From UBA1738 sp045580145 (GTDB taxonomy: Bacteria; Bacillota; Clostridia; UBA1381), in NCBI GenBank assembly GCA_045580145.1, contig JAZNNI010000123.1, forward strand, positions 1 to 21,559: 21,559 nt of DNA, written 5' to 3'. Below the pieces are notes generated by a model that worked only from the letters and a program-made list of their open reading frames with translations, made no database searches and was not told the origin of the DNA. The first letter of the stretch is position 1; every line of letters starts with the position of its first letter. Of this stretch, positions 14,979 to 21,559 are shown in pieces. The position numbers and the translations under genes are program-made.

Positions 14979-16493
14979 TTATTCTTCTATTAGTTTCAAA
15001 AGCTCTTTTCTGTCAATCTTCCCGTTTTTGTTGATAGGGAAGCTTTCAACCATAACCACCTTATCCGGAATCATATATTTCGGCACGTGTTCCTTTAAAA
15101 GCTTCTTTATTTCTCTTTCAGAAAATTCAGCCTTAGTCTTAAGGAAAAGCACCATTTTCTTCTCTTTGTAAAGAACTGCACAGGCTCTTTCGATACCCTC
15201 TATGCAAAGAGCGGCATTTTCAACATCGCCAAGCTCCACTCTTATTCCATGAACTTTAACCTGCGTATCACGTCTTCCCGAGAAGACTATGTCTCCGTCC
15301 TCGTTGACAAAGCCGTAGTCGCCTGTTTTATATATCTTTTCTTCATATTTATCATTCAGCGGATTTTGAACAAATACGTTGTCTGTAAGCTCTTTTTTAC
15401 CATAATATCCAAGCGCAAGTCCGCTTCCCAAAATGCAGATTTCACCCACTTCGCCTACACTTGCCTCTTTATTTTCTTCATTTAATATAATAAGCTTTTT
15501 ATTAAGGCTTGCCTTTCCTATAGGAATACTGTCTGTATCTAAAAGCTTTTTCTCAATTCTATATGCCGAGCAGGCAACCGTCGCCTCAGTCGGACCATAG
15601 AGGTTTATATAGCATCTGTCAGGGTTTTCCTTTATCCAGATATTGAGCTGTTTTGTAGGCATTACCTCGCCAATAAATGTAAACATTTTAAGCTCCGGCA
15701 TCTTGTATTCAGAAAGCACACCCGAATTTGCTATATCTGCAAGTATTCCCGGTACCCAGAAAATACAGGTTATATGATTTTCCTCTAAAAAGCTCGGAAT
15801 TTTTGCAGGAAATCTCGCAAAAACGTCCGGCATAATCACTATTTTCGAGCCGACACTGATACAGGAATATATGTCAAATATCGAAGCATCAAAATGAAAT
15901 GGTGACTGAAGTGCGATTATACTATTTTCATCAAGCTCAAAGTAATCGGTTATCCACTCGGTAAAATCTATAAGTCCCCTGTGCGAAATAACCACACCCT
16001 TCGGTTCTCCCGTCGAGCCTGATGTATGCATAATGTAGGCAGGCATCAAATCATAAATTTCATCCACCGCCGCATAAATTAAATTGTCCTTTGGCTCGTC
16101 TTTGATTATTTCTTCGTACAGAGCCACGTTTTTGCCGCTTTCTTTCAGCCACAGAGCATTTTTTTCATCAGTAATTACTAAAGGAGAATCCACCTTTTCA
16201 ATAATTTTGAGGGCTCTTTCCGCAGCATCGTTATAGTCAAGCGGAACATAGGTGTTTCCGCTATAGAGCGCACCAAAAAATGATACAATCGCACAAATCT
16301 TCTTCGGCAGGAGTATTGCTATGTTTTTATTTTTGTAGCCATTTTCCAAAAGCCACGTTCCTGCAGCTTTAGAAATAGTCTGAAGCCCCGAAAATGTAAC
16401 CTCATCCCCTGCATCCTCTATTGCAACTCTATCTCCAAATCTTGCCGCTGTGTCATCAAGAAATCTTATTGCGGAATTTCTTTTTTCAAGCAT
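14979..16493 (-). CDS. Amino acid adenylation enzyme, DltA-like (third in operon)
   Basis: Predicted to activate an amino acid as its adenylate and load it on the carrier protein. It is a 504-residue ANL-family enzyme with core motifs intact: P-loop MHTSGSTGEPKG (about 155-166), the amino-group-binding Asp202 in FHFDASIFD, LYGPTEATVACS (298-309), YKTGD (388-392) and catalytic Lys492 in NKNGKID. No condensation, thioesterase or fused carrier domain is present. The pocket position where Bacillus DltA has its D-Ala-selecting Cys (FCGE) is Ile274 here (FIGE), so a different or smaller substrate is possible. It is the most divergent of the three paralogues. The start at 16493 follows GAAGGGAG; the longer frame to 16529 would lie in the structured spacer. 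Dlt-type partners follow directly downstream. Confidence 0.87.
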   Translation of the reverse strand: MLEKRNSAIRFLDDTAARFGDRVAIEDAGDEVTFSGLQTISKAAGTWLLENGYKNKNIAILLPKKICAIVSFFGALYSGNTYVPLDYNDAAERALKIIEKVDSPLVITDEKNALWLKESGKNVALYEEIIKDEPKDNLIYAAVDEIYDLMPAYIMHTSGSTGEPKGVVISHRGLIDFTEWITDYFELDENSIIALQSPFHFDASIFDIYSCISVGSKIVIMPDVFARFPAKIPSFLEENHITCIFWVPGILADIANSGVLSEYKMPELKMFTFIGEVMPTKQLNIWIKENPDRCYINLYGPTEATVACSAYRIEKKLLDTDSIPIGKASLNKKLIILNEENKEASVGEVGEICILGSGLALGYYGKKELTDNVFVQNPLNDKYEEKIYKTGDYGFVNEDGDIVFSGRRDTQVKVHGIRVELGDVENAALCIEGIERACAVLYKEKKMVLFLKTKAEFSEREIKKLLKEHVPKYMIPDKVVMVESFPINKNGKIDRKELLKLIEE

Positions 16494-16616
16494 TTGTATT
16501 CTCCCTTCTATAAGTACAAAAACAAGCAAAAAGGCGGTAGGTTATCCTATCGCTTGAGCGAGTCAGGCAAAAGCCGCCAATTTGGTCTTATTTTAAGCTC
16601 TTTGTTTTACCAAAGA
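16494..16616 (-). promoter_or_regulatory. Structured spacer between carrier gene and third adenylation gene
   Basis: A 123-nt gap inside an otherwise tight operon. On the minus strand, directly after the dltC stop, is a 6-bp hairpin (16599-16616). Further on, GGCGG (16574-16578) pairs with CCGCC (16533-16537) around smaller inner hairpins, and five U residues follow (16528-16532). It resembles a weak terminator, attenuator or RNA-processing element that would leave more carrier-protein message than downstream message. Function is inferred. Confidence 0.4.
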
Positions 16617-16856
16617 TTAAAGCTTTGACTTTATAACCTCAGCAATTTCATTGATTGTATTCATCGGGTAAAGTGTAAGGTCTTTTTGTGTAATCTGAAT
16701 TTCAAACTTTTCCTCAATGAAACAAACAATTTCAACCGCTCCCAAAGAATCAACAAAACCCTCGTCAAAAAGGTGTGTGTCCTGTGTAAGGTCAGGGTCA
16801 TCGCCAATATCAAACTTGTCCCTTATATACGCCTCGAGTTCTCTTTCAATATCCAT
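16617..16856 (-). CDS. dltC: D-alanyl carrier-like acyl carrier protein
   Basis: A 79-residue acidic carrier protein predicted to bear a 4'-phosphopantetheine arm on Ser37 in the motif FVDSLGAVEIV. The arm would hold the aminoacyl thioester made by one or more of the three adenylation enzymes and present it to the MBOAT protein. The length and the DEGFVDSLG site fit DltC (about 78-81 residues); general peptidyl or acyl carriers are similar, so the DltC name depends on the neighbours. The ATG is two bases after the second adenylation gene's stop, and the GGAG ribosome site lies inside that gene's end, so translation is probably coupled. No phosphopantetheinyl transferase gene is in the window. 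Confidence 0.88.
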   Translation of the reverse strand: MDIERELEAYIRDKFDIGDDPDLTQDTHLFDEGFVDSLGAVEIVCFIEEKFEIQITQKDLTLYPMNTINEIAEVIKSKL

Positions 16857-16858
16857 TT

Positions 16859-18394
16859 TTAATTCTCCTTATCAATATATTTCTTTTTAAGTGCCAGCCT
16901 GTCAATTTTGTTGTTTTGGTTGTACGGGAATTCGTCCACCAAAAATAGCTTTGACGGAAGCATATATTTAGGCAAAAGCTGTTTTAGCTCCAGATTGAAT
17001 TTGCGGAGATTAATCTCGCTTTTAGCCTTTACAAACACCACAATTTCCTGATTTTCTGCATCAAAGAGTGCACACGCTCTTTCAACACCGGTAACAGAAA
17101 GTGCATTACTTTCAATTTCGCCAAGCTCAATTCTGTTGCCTCTTAGCTTAAACTGTGAGTCTCTTCTGCCGACATACATTACAAGACCTTCCTCTGTGCG
17201 ATAGCCTATATCGCCGGTACGGTACATAGTTTCTTTATACCTTGTGTTAAGCGGATTCTGACAGAATGCCTTACTGGTAACCTCAGGATTGTTCCAGTAA
17301 CCAAGTCCCACACCGCATCCCAACACACAAATCTCGCCTTGCTCATTTGTGCCTGCTAAGGTATTGTCCTCTTTTAGTATCAAAATCCTCTTATTAGGGC
17401 AATCAAAACCAATCGGGAGCGGCGCATTATCCGCAAACTCACGGTCCACGATATAATAGAGGCAGTCAACTGTAATCTCTGTCGGGCCGTAAAGATTTGC
17501 ATAAAGGCAATCAGGAAGTGCCTTTCTCCATACGTTAAGCTGCTTATTCGGCATCACTTCGCCTGCAAAAACAACAGTTTTCAAATATTCAGGAATTACA
17601 TCATTGAAAACTCCCGAGTCTGCGACACTTATCATAACTGTAGGCACCCAGAAGATAATGTCAATTTTCTTCTCATTCATATACGGAATCAATTTAGTAG
17701 GATACATAAACAATATTTCCGGAATGATTACCATTTTTGCTCCTGTAAAGAAGCTACAATACATATCGAAAACTGAATTATCAAAGTGGAATCCCGACTG
17801 AAGCCCGAAAACTGCATCCTTGGTGATTTTGAATTCGTCTATTAGCCAGTTTGCATAGTCCTCAACGCCTCTGTGCGGAATAACTACACCCTTAGGAACG
17901 CCTGTCGTTCCCGATGTATACATAATATAGCAAGGGTCGGTGTCAACAACCTCGCTGAGAATTTTTTGTGTTGCATCAGGGTTTGCTTCTTCGTTTACCA
18001 AATCCTCATATCTGCAAATCTCGGCATCCTTTAAAAATTCCTCCGCCTTAAGCTTTTCAATCCCTGCATCGTCTGCAATAATCATAGCCGGATTTAAATT
18101 TGAAACGGTTGTACCAAGTCTTTGCATCGGTATCTGATAATCAACCGGAACATACGGATTCCCTGTCTTTAATATGCCGACATATGAAACAACACTTTCA
18201 ATCTGCTTTGGAAGATACACCAAAATCGGCTGATTTTTCAGGTTATTTCCAAGCTTTTTCAAAATTCCGCCTGCCAGCTTATCTGAAAGCGCATCAAGTC
18301 GGGCATAGGTTATCTCACCATTCAAATCCTCGACAGCGACTCTGTCGGGATATTTATTCACTGTGTTTTTTAAATAAGATATTACTGTGTTCAC
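16859..18394 (-). CDS. Amino acid adenylation enzyme, DltA-like (second in operon)
   Basis: A 511-residue ANL-family enzyme expected to adenylate an amino acid and transfer it to the carrier protein encoded next. Motifs are intact: YIMYTSGTTGVPKG (156-169), Asp205 in FHFDNSVFD, LYGPTEITVDC (301-311), YRTGD (391-395), and catalytic Lys496 in NQNNKID. The residue matching DltA's selective Cys is Ala277 (FAGE), and Asp310 falls where the pocket of adenylation enzymes is usually small or neutral. It shares long matches with the first paralogue (GEVMPNxQLNxWRKALP, YANLYGPTEIT), so the two look like a tandem duplication. Translation starts at GTG 18394 with AAGGTG upstream, nine nt after the preceding gene. 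The exact substrate cannot be read from sequence. Confidence 0.87.
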   Translation of the reverse strand: MNTVISYLKNTVNKYPDRVAVEDLNGEITYARLDALSDKLAGGILKKLGNNLKNQPILVYLPKQIESVVSYVGILKTGNPYVPVDYQIPMQRLGTTVSNLNPAMIIADDAGIEKLKAEEFLKDAEICRYEDLVNEEANPDATQKILSEVVDTDPCYIMYTSGTTGVPKGVVIPHRGVEDYANWLIDEFKITKDAVFGLQSGFHFDNSVFDMYCSFFTGAKMVIIPEILFMYPTKLIPYMNEKKIDIIFWVPTVMISVADSGVFNDVIPEYLKTVVFAGEVMPNKQLNVWRKALPDCLYANLYGPTEITVDCLYYIVDREFADNAPLPIGFDCPNKRILILKEDNTLAGTNEQGEICVLGCGVGLGYWNNPEVTSKAFCQNPLNTRYKETMYRTGDIGYRTEEGLVMYVGRRDSQFKLRGNRIELGEIESNALSVTGVERACALFDAENQEIVVFVKAKSEINLRKFNLELKQLLPKYMLPSKLFLVDEFPYNQNNKIDRLALKKKYIDKEN

Positions 18395-18403
18395 GTTATC
18401 ACC

Positions 18404-19927
18404 TTAATTTTTCAAAGAGTTTTTAAGCTCAACTCTGTTTATTTTATCGTTCGCAGTATGCGGAAGCTGTGGCATAACCTTAATTTCTGCCGGAAGCATA
18501 TATTTCGGAATATGCTTCAAAAGCTCTTTATTGACAAGGCGAAGCTTGAATTCAAGCTCACTTTCTAAGAACAGCACAATTCTTTCATTTTCCTCATCAA
18601 AGATTGCACAGACGTTATTTACACCATCAATGCACATTGCGGCAGTTTCTATTTCACCAAGCTCAACACGATTTCCCTTTATCTTTATCTGGTGGTCCTT
18701 TCTACCGGCATACATTATAAGCCCATCCTCGCTTATATATGCAACATCGCCTGTTCTGTAAAGCCATTCATTGTAGCTTTTGTTAAGCGGGTTCTGGCAA
18801 AATGCCTTATTTGTCTGTTCAGGGTTGTTCCAGTATCCGAGCGCCACACCTGTTCCTATTACGCAAAGCTCACCCTTTTCACCAACATTTGCCTGCTTTG
18901 AGTCATCATCTAAAATGACAATCCTCATATTCTCGCAGGCTTTTCCTATCGGGAGCGGCTCATAGTCTTCAAACTCACGGTCTACGACATAATACGAACA
19001 AACGTCGGTAATTTCTGTCGGTCCGTAGAGATTTGCATAGGTTATATTCGGAAGTGCCTTTCTCCAGATGTTAAGCTGAGTATTCGGCATAACCTCTCCG
19101 CAAAAGAGTGCTCTTTTAAGGCAAGGAAGCTCTACTCCTTCCAAAGCGCCTGAATTTGCGACATTTATCATAACTGTTGGCACCCAGAAAATCGTTGTTA
19201 TGTTATTGTCCTTTAAAAATTCAGGAAGCTTATTCTGGAAATTGAACAAGACTTCAGGAATGATTACCATTTTTGCACCTGTAATAAGGCATCCATAAAT
19301 ATCAAAAATTGAGTTATCAAAGTAAAACGGTGCCTGGTTTGCAAAGACATCATTTTCATTAATACCAAAGGTGGTTGAAGTCCACTCCACATAGTCAATC
19401 ACACCCTTGTGGCACACAGTTACACCCTTTGGCACACCTGTCGAGCCGGATGTATACATAATATAAATCGGGTCGGTATCTATAACCTTGTCTACCTTTT
19501 TATAGACAAGCTCTTCATCAGCTTCACATTCTGCAAGCTCGTCATATAAAAGAGCCACAGTTTCACCCATATCAATTCCTGAAAGGGCTTCCTTCTTATC
19601 TCTATCAGTTATAATGAACTGCGGATTTAAGTTTGAAATAATCTTTTCAAGCCTCTGAAGCGGTATGTCTGCTGCAACGGGAACATAAGGATTTCCCGAA
19701 TACAAAACTCCCATAAAGGAAGTAAGACAGTTTATTCCCTTTGCAAGATACACAATAACGGGAGCAATTTCGTCTCCTCTTTTATTTTCCTTTATAAGCC
19801 CTGTTCCTACTTTCAGGGAAATTTCTCGAAATTGGTTAAATGTAAGCTCTCCATTTGAATCACAAAGAGCAATTTTTTCTCCAAATCTCTGCGTCGAACG
19901 GTCTAATAATCTTACTGCTGAGTTCAT
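18404..19927 (-). CDS. dltA: D-alanine--carrier ligase-like adenylation enzyme (first in operon)
   Basis: A 507-residue ANL-family enzyme and the first gene of the dlt-like operon. It has YIMYTSGSTGVPKG (155-168), the amino-group-binding Asp204 in FYFDNSIFD, LYGPTEITDVC (300-310), YRTGD (390-394), and catalytic Lys495 in TANDKIN. Of the three paralogues only this one keeps the FCGE motif (Cys276), the residue that in Bacillus DltA favours D-alanine, so it is the best candidate for the true D-Ala ligase. The pocket also has Asp308, which is not usual for DltA, so the substrate is still open. The start at 19927 has an excellent AAGGAGG site six nt upstream; the frame reading back to 19996 runs through the leader and is rejected. 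Confidence 0.87.
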   Translation of the reverse strand: MNSAVRLLDRSTQRFGEKIALCDSNGELTFNQFREISLKVGTGLIKENKRGDEIAPVIVYLAKGINCLTSFMGVLYSGNPYVPVAADIPLQRLEKIISNLNPQFIITDRDKKEALSGIDMGETVALLYDELAECEADEELVYKKVDKVIDTDPIYIMYTSGSTGVPKGVTVCHKGVIDYVEWTSTTFGINENDVFANQAPFYFDNSIFDIYGCLITGAKMVIIPEVLFNFQNKLPEFLKDNNITTIFWVPTVMINVANSGALEGVELPCLKRALFCGEVMPNTQLNIWRKALPNITYANLYGPTEITDVCSYYVVDREFEDYEPLPIGKACENMRIVILDDDSKQANVGEKGELCVIGTGVALGYWNNPEQTNKAFCQNPLNKSYNEWLYRTGDVAYISEDGLIMYAGRKDHQIKIKGNRVELGEIETAAMCIDGVNNVCAIFDEENERIVLFLESELEFKLRLVNKELLKHIPKYMLPAEIKVMPQLPHTANDKINRVELKNSLKN

Positions 19928-19944
19928 TTGTAACCTCCTTAAAA

Positions 19945-19998
19945 ATATGCCGATTCTCCGTGTAGATTTTCCACATTTTTTGTCAAAAAAGGGCATAT
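19945..19998 (-). promoter_or_regulatory. Folded 5' leader of the dlt-like operon
   Basis: Between the predicted transcription start (about 20006) and the first ribosome site (19934-19940), a 7-bp inverted repeat ATATGCC/GGCATAT (19992-19998 and 19945-19951) encloses a 40-nt segment with an A/T hairpin (six T/six A, 19976-19990). The closing stem ends four bases before the Shine-Dalgarno sequence, so its stability could affect initiation. No known riboswitch class was recognised. Confidence 0.35.
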
Positions 19999-20012
19999 AT
20001 TAATCAGTTCAC

Positions 20013-20041
20013 ATTATAGCATATACTCATTTTAAAGTCAA
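20013..20041 (-). promoter_or_regulatory. Sigma-A promoter of the dlt-like operon
   Basis: Minus strand: TTGACT (20036-20041), 17-bp spacer and perfect TATAAT (20013-20018), with TG just upstream of the spacer end (ATGC). The predicted start near 20006 gives a leader of about 79 nt before the first adenylation gene. The match is strong enough for constitutive activity. Confidence 0.85.
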
Positions 20042-20097
20042 TACTGAGCCGCGGGTGATGTTAAATTTCCAGTGGCGGTAAATTTATCTTTTAAAAC

Positions 20098-20125
20098 AAA
20101 AAAGCAGCCGCCGAATAGCGACTGC
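20098..20125 (-). terminator. Terminator after the GH30 gene
   Basis: Minus strand: an 8-bp GC-rich stem GCAGTCGC/GCGGCTGC (20118-20125 and 20104-20111, one G-U pair) with a 6-nt loop, followed by six U (20098-20103). It begins five bases past the GH30 stop codon and separates that gene from the dlt-like operon promoter. Confidence 0.9.
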
Positions 20126-20130
20126 CATAA

Positions 20131-21468
20131 TTATAATAGAATCGTCGAAACACTTTCCGGCAAAAGCTCTGCATACCACAGCTCGCCATCCGCCGAGAAT
20201 TCAACCTGTTTTTTCCCTTCGCTTGGGTTTACAAGCAGGAAAATCTTTTTATCCTTATTCTCAATCATAAATCCTTCAACATTCGGTACCTGCTTTGGAT
20301 ATTCAAACATCGAGCCTCTTGCGTACTCGCTTGTCAGAAGCGGATACACCTTTGCTCCCTTTTCAAGATATGGTGCAATATGCTTTAGAGCCTTATACTG
20401 ACCGCTAAAGCTAAGCTCACCCGACATGCTGTTTCTCGTTACCAACCCACCGCAGAAAAATGGTCCAATGTTTGGTGAGCCCATTTCATCGAGCATCAGG
20501 TTCCAGCCCGTAAAGGACTTGTATCCGCAAGTGAGTGCCTTCCCAATCATTATGCTCCACTTACACCAATCTGTCCCATAGTTATCATAAAGACGAGGTC
20601 CGCCCTCGGTGAAATTGAGTTCCAGTTCAGGATATTTTTCTGATATTCTGAGCGTTTTTTCAATATTGTCGGCGTAGTAATGAAATGCAACACCGTCGCA
20701 ATTTGCAAGTAAGTCCTTATCGTTTTCAAGCATCCACAAAACTCTGTCCGTTCCGTCAAAATTGTGGTCATACATCCATACCTTGACATCAATTCCGTTT
20801 TCTGAAAGTTTCTTTTTCAATATCTTTATGTATTCTGCCTCAATCTCGGGGTGCCACATACACGCAGGCATCAAGCCCTGTTGCTGTGCTTCAGGCTCGT
20901 TTTGTGGAGTTATTGCAGAAATTTTTATTCCGTGCGCCTCGTATGCTTTTATAAATTTCACAACATACTCTGCATAACACTCGACAAACTCGCGTCGCAT
21001 ATACCCACCGCACATACTTCCGCCCGTCTTCATCCAGCCCGGAGGACTCCACGGTGATGCAAATATATAAAGGTCGGGTTTTATCGCAAGTATTTCCTTT
21101 ATCATAGGGATAATATATTCCTCGTCGCGCGCAATCGAAAAATGCTTAAGCTCGGTGTCAAAAGCTACATCGTCATACGAATAAAGCTCCGCTGAATAGT
21201 CACTCGCACCAATGCTTATTCTTCCAACAGATAAATTCAGTCCGCAAGGAGAATAGATGCTCTTTAAAAATTCTGTTCTCTCTGCTTTTTCCATCTTATT
21301 TAAAAGATAGCAAGAAGACCCTGTGATTGCAACCCCGAATCCTTTAAAGTCTGTCACAGTCGCCATATCCGCCGTTTTTATCTGCACAGCTCCTGGCATA
21401 TGTGGAGTCTTGAAAATTTCACGTGTGTGAAAATTCATATTTTTATCGGTAAAATATTGTATTGCCAT
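20131..21468 (-). CDS. Glycoside hydrolase family 30 glycosidase
   Basis: A 445-residue retaining glycosidase of the GH30 (O-glycosyl hydrolase/glucosylceramidase-like) type. The TIM-barrel signatures are visible: FKGFGVAITGSS near the start, SPWSPPGWMKTGG (138-150), the acid/base Glu191 in TPQNEPEAQ, HYY (263-265), and the nucleophile Glu288 in NFTEGGPR. A short beta-domain forms the C-terminus (about 375-445: VEGFMIENKDKKIFLLVNPSE). No signal peptide is present, so it probably acts in the cytoplasm on an imported oligosaccharide or glycoside; substrate (beta-glucoside, beta-xyloside, beta-1,6-glucan fragment) is not determined. The start has a GGGGGAAGG site. It is transcribed alone; no transporter or regulator lies beside it in the window. 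Confidence 0.9.
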   Translation of the reverse strand: MAIQYFTDKNMNFHTREIFKTPHMPGAVQIKTADMATVTDFKGFGVAITGSSCYLLNKMEKAERTEFLKSIYSPCGLNLSVGRISIGASDYSAELYSYDDVAFDTELKHFSIARDEEYIIPMIKEILAIKPDLYIFASPWSPPGWMKTGGSMCGGYMRREFVECYAEYVVKFIKAYEAHGIKISAITPQNEPEAQQQGLMPACMWHPEIEAEYIKILKKKLSENGIDVKVWMYDHNFDGTDRVLWMLENDKDLLANCDGVAFHYYADNIEKTLRISEKYPELELNFTEGGPRLYDNYGTDWCKWSIMIGKALTCGYKSFTGWNLMLDEMGSPNIGPFFCGGLVTRNSMSGELSFSGQYKALKHIAPYLEKGAKVYPLLTSEYARGSMFEYPKQVPNVEGFMIENKDKKIFLLVNPSEGKKQVEFSADGELWYAELLPESVSTILL

Positions 21469-21492
21469 AACCTTCCCCCTGCATTTTTTATA

Positions 21493-21520
21493 ATTATATC
21501 ATATTGTTTTGATATTGCAA
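21493..21520 (-). promoter_or_regulatory. Sigma-A promoter of the GH30 gene
   Basis: Minus strand: TTGCAA (21515-21520), 16-bp spacer and perfect TATAAT (21493-21498), starting transcription about 20 nt before the ATG at 21468. No operator or catabolite-response element was recognised in the short remaining flank. Confidence 0.65.
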
Positions 21521-21559
21521 ATGAATTTTTGCTTTATATTCTATACTTTTCGTAGAGAA

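Noticed and set aside
14979..19927. Non-ribosomal peptide synthetase cluster
   Set aside because: The adenylation enzymes are free-standing, with no condensation, epimerisation or thioesterase domain nearby; MBOAT, DltD-like and DltX-like partners indicate envelope acylation instead.
1..21559. CRISPR arrays, insertion sequences, tRNA or rRNA genes, phage remnants
   Set aside because: No spaced direct repeats, transposase or integrase motifs, or structural RNA landmarks were seen on either strand.

Overview
The window looks like a piece of a low-GC Gram-positive chromosome, most likely from the class Clostridia (Bacillota). The signs are AT-rich spacers, sigma-A promoters close to consensus (TTGACA/TATAAT, mostly with 17-bp spacing), strong AGGAGG-type ribosome sites, a PrsA-type foldase lipoprotein, teichoic-acid D-alanylation (dlt) type genes and a small FeoB-associated Cys-rich protein. 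All genes but one lie on the minus strand, so transcription runs from high to low coordinates. Genus cannot be read from the sequence.

Region 1 (about 1-1200): a singly transcribed GMP synthase that has only the ATP-pyrophosphatase half, with its own promoter and a tetraloop terminator. Nothing else is visible in 1-148.

Region 2 (about 1300-11710): one long housekeeping operon of about 10 kb, alaS-truB-ribF-glmU(C-terminal half)-pth-mfd-prsA. It has a consensus promoter upstream of alaS, 1-33 nt gaps or overlaps throughout, a likely extra promoter before prsA, and a terminator after prsA. It mixes translation (alanyl-tRNA, tRNA pseudouridine, peptidyl-tRNA recycling), FMN/FAD synthesis, UDP-GlcNAc synthesis, transcription-coupled repair and secreted-protein folding.

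Region 3 (11711-11910): the only plus-strand gene, a 42-residue FeoB-associated Cys-rich membrane protein. Its promoter is back to back with the alaS promoter, and its stop codon sits in the loop of a terminator shared with the convergent operon.

Region 4 (11911-20041): the most interesting part, an expanded dlt-like operon. In transcription order it encodes adenylation enzyme, adenylation enzyme, carrier protein, a third adenylation enzyme, MBOAT acyltransferase (DltB-like), SGNH-type DltD-like protein, a 35-residue DltX-like microprotein, and a lipoprotein nuclease with an Ada-like zinc motif. A canonical dlt operon has one adenylation enzyme. Here three with intact catalytic motifs share one carrier, and they differ at the pocket position where DltA has its D-Ala-selecting cysteine (Cys, Ala, Ile). 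This suggests a cell-envelope aminoacylation system that uses more than one amino acid. The operon has a consensus promoter, a folded 5' leader and a structured spacer after the carrier gene.

Region 5 (20098-21520): a monocistronic cytoplasmic GH30-family glycosidase with its own promoter and terminator. Positions 21521-21559 hold nothing recognisable. No tRNA, rRNA, CRISPR array, insertion sequence or phage gene was seen, and no gene-free stretch exceeds 300 bases.
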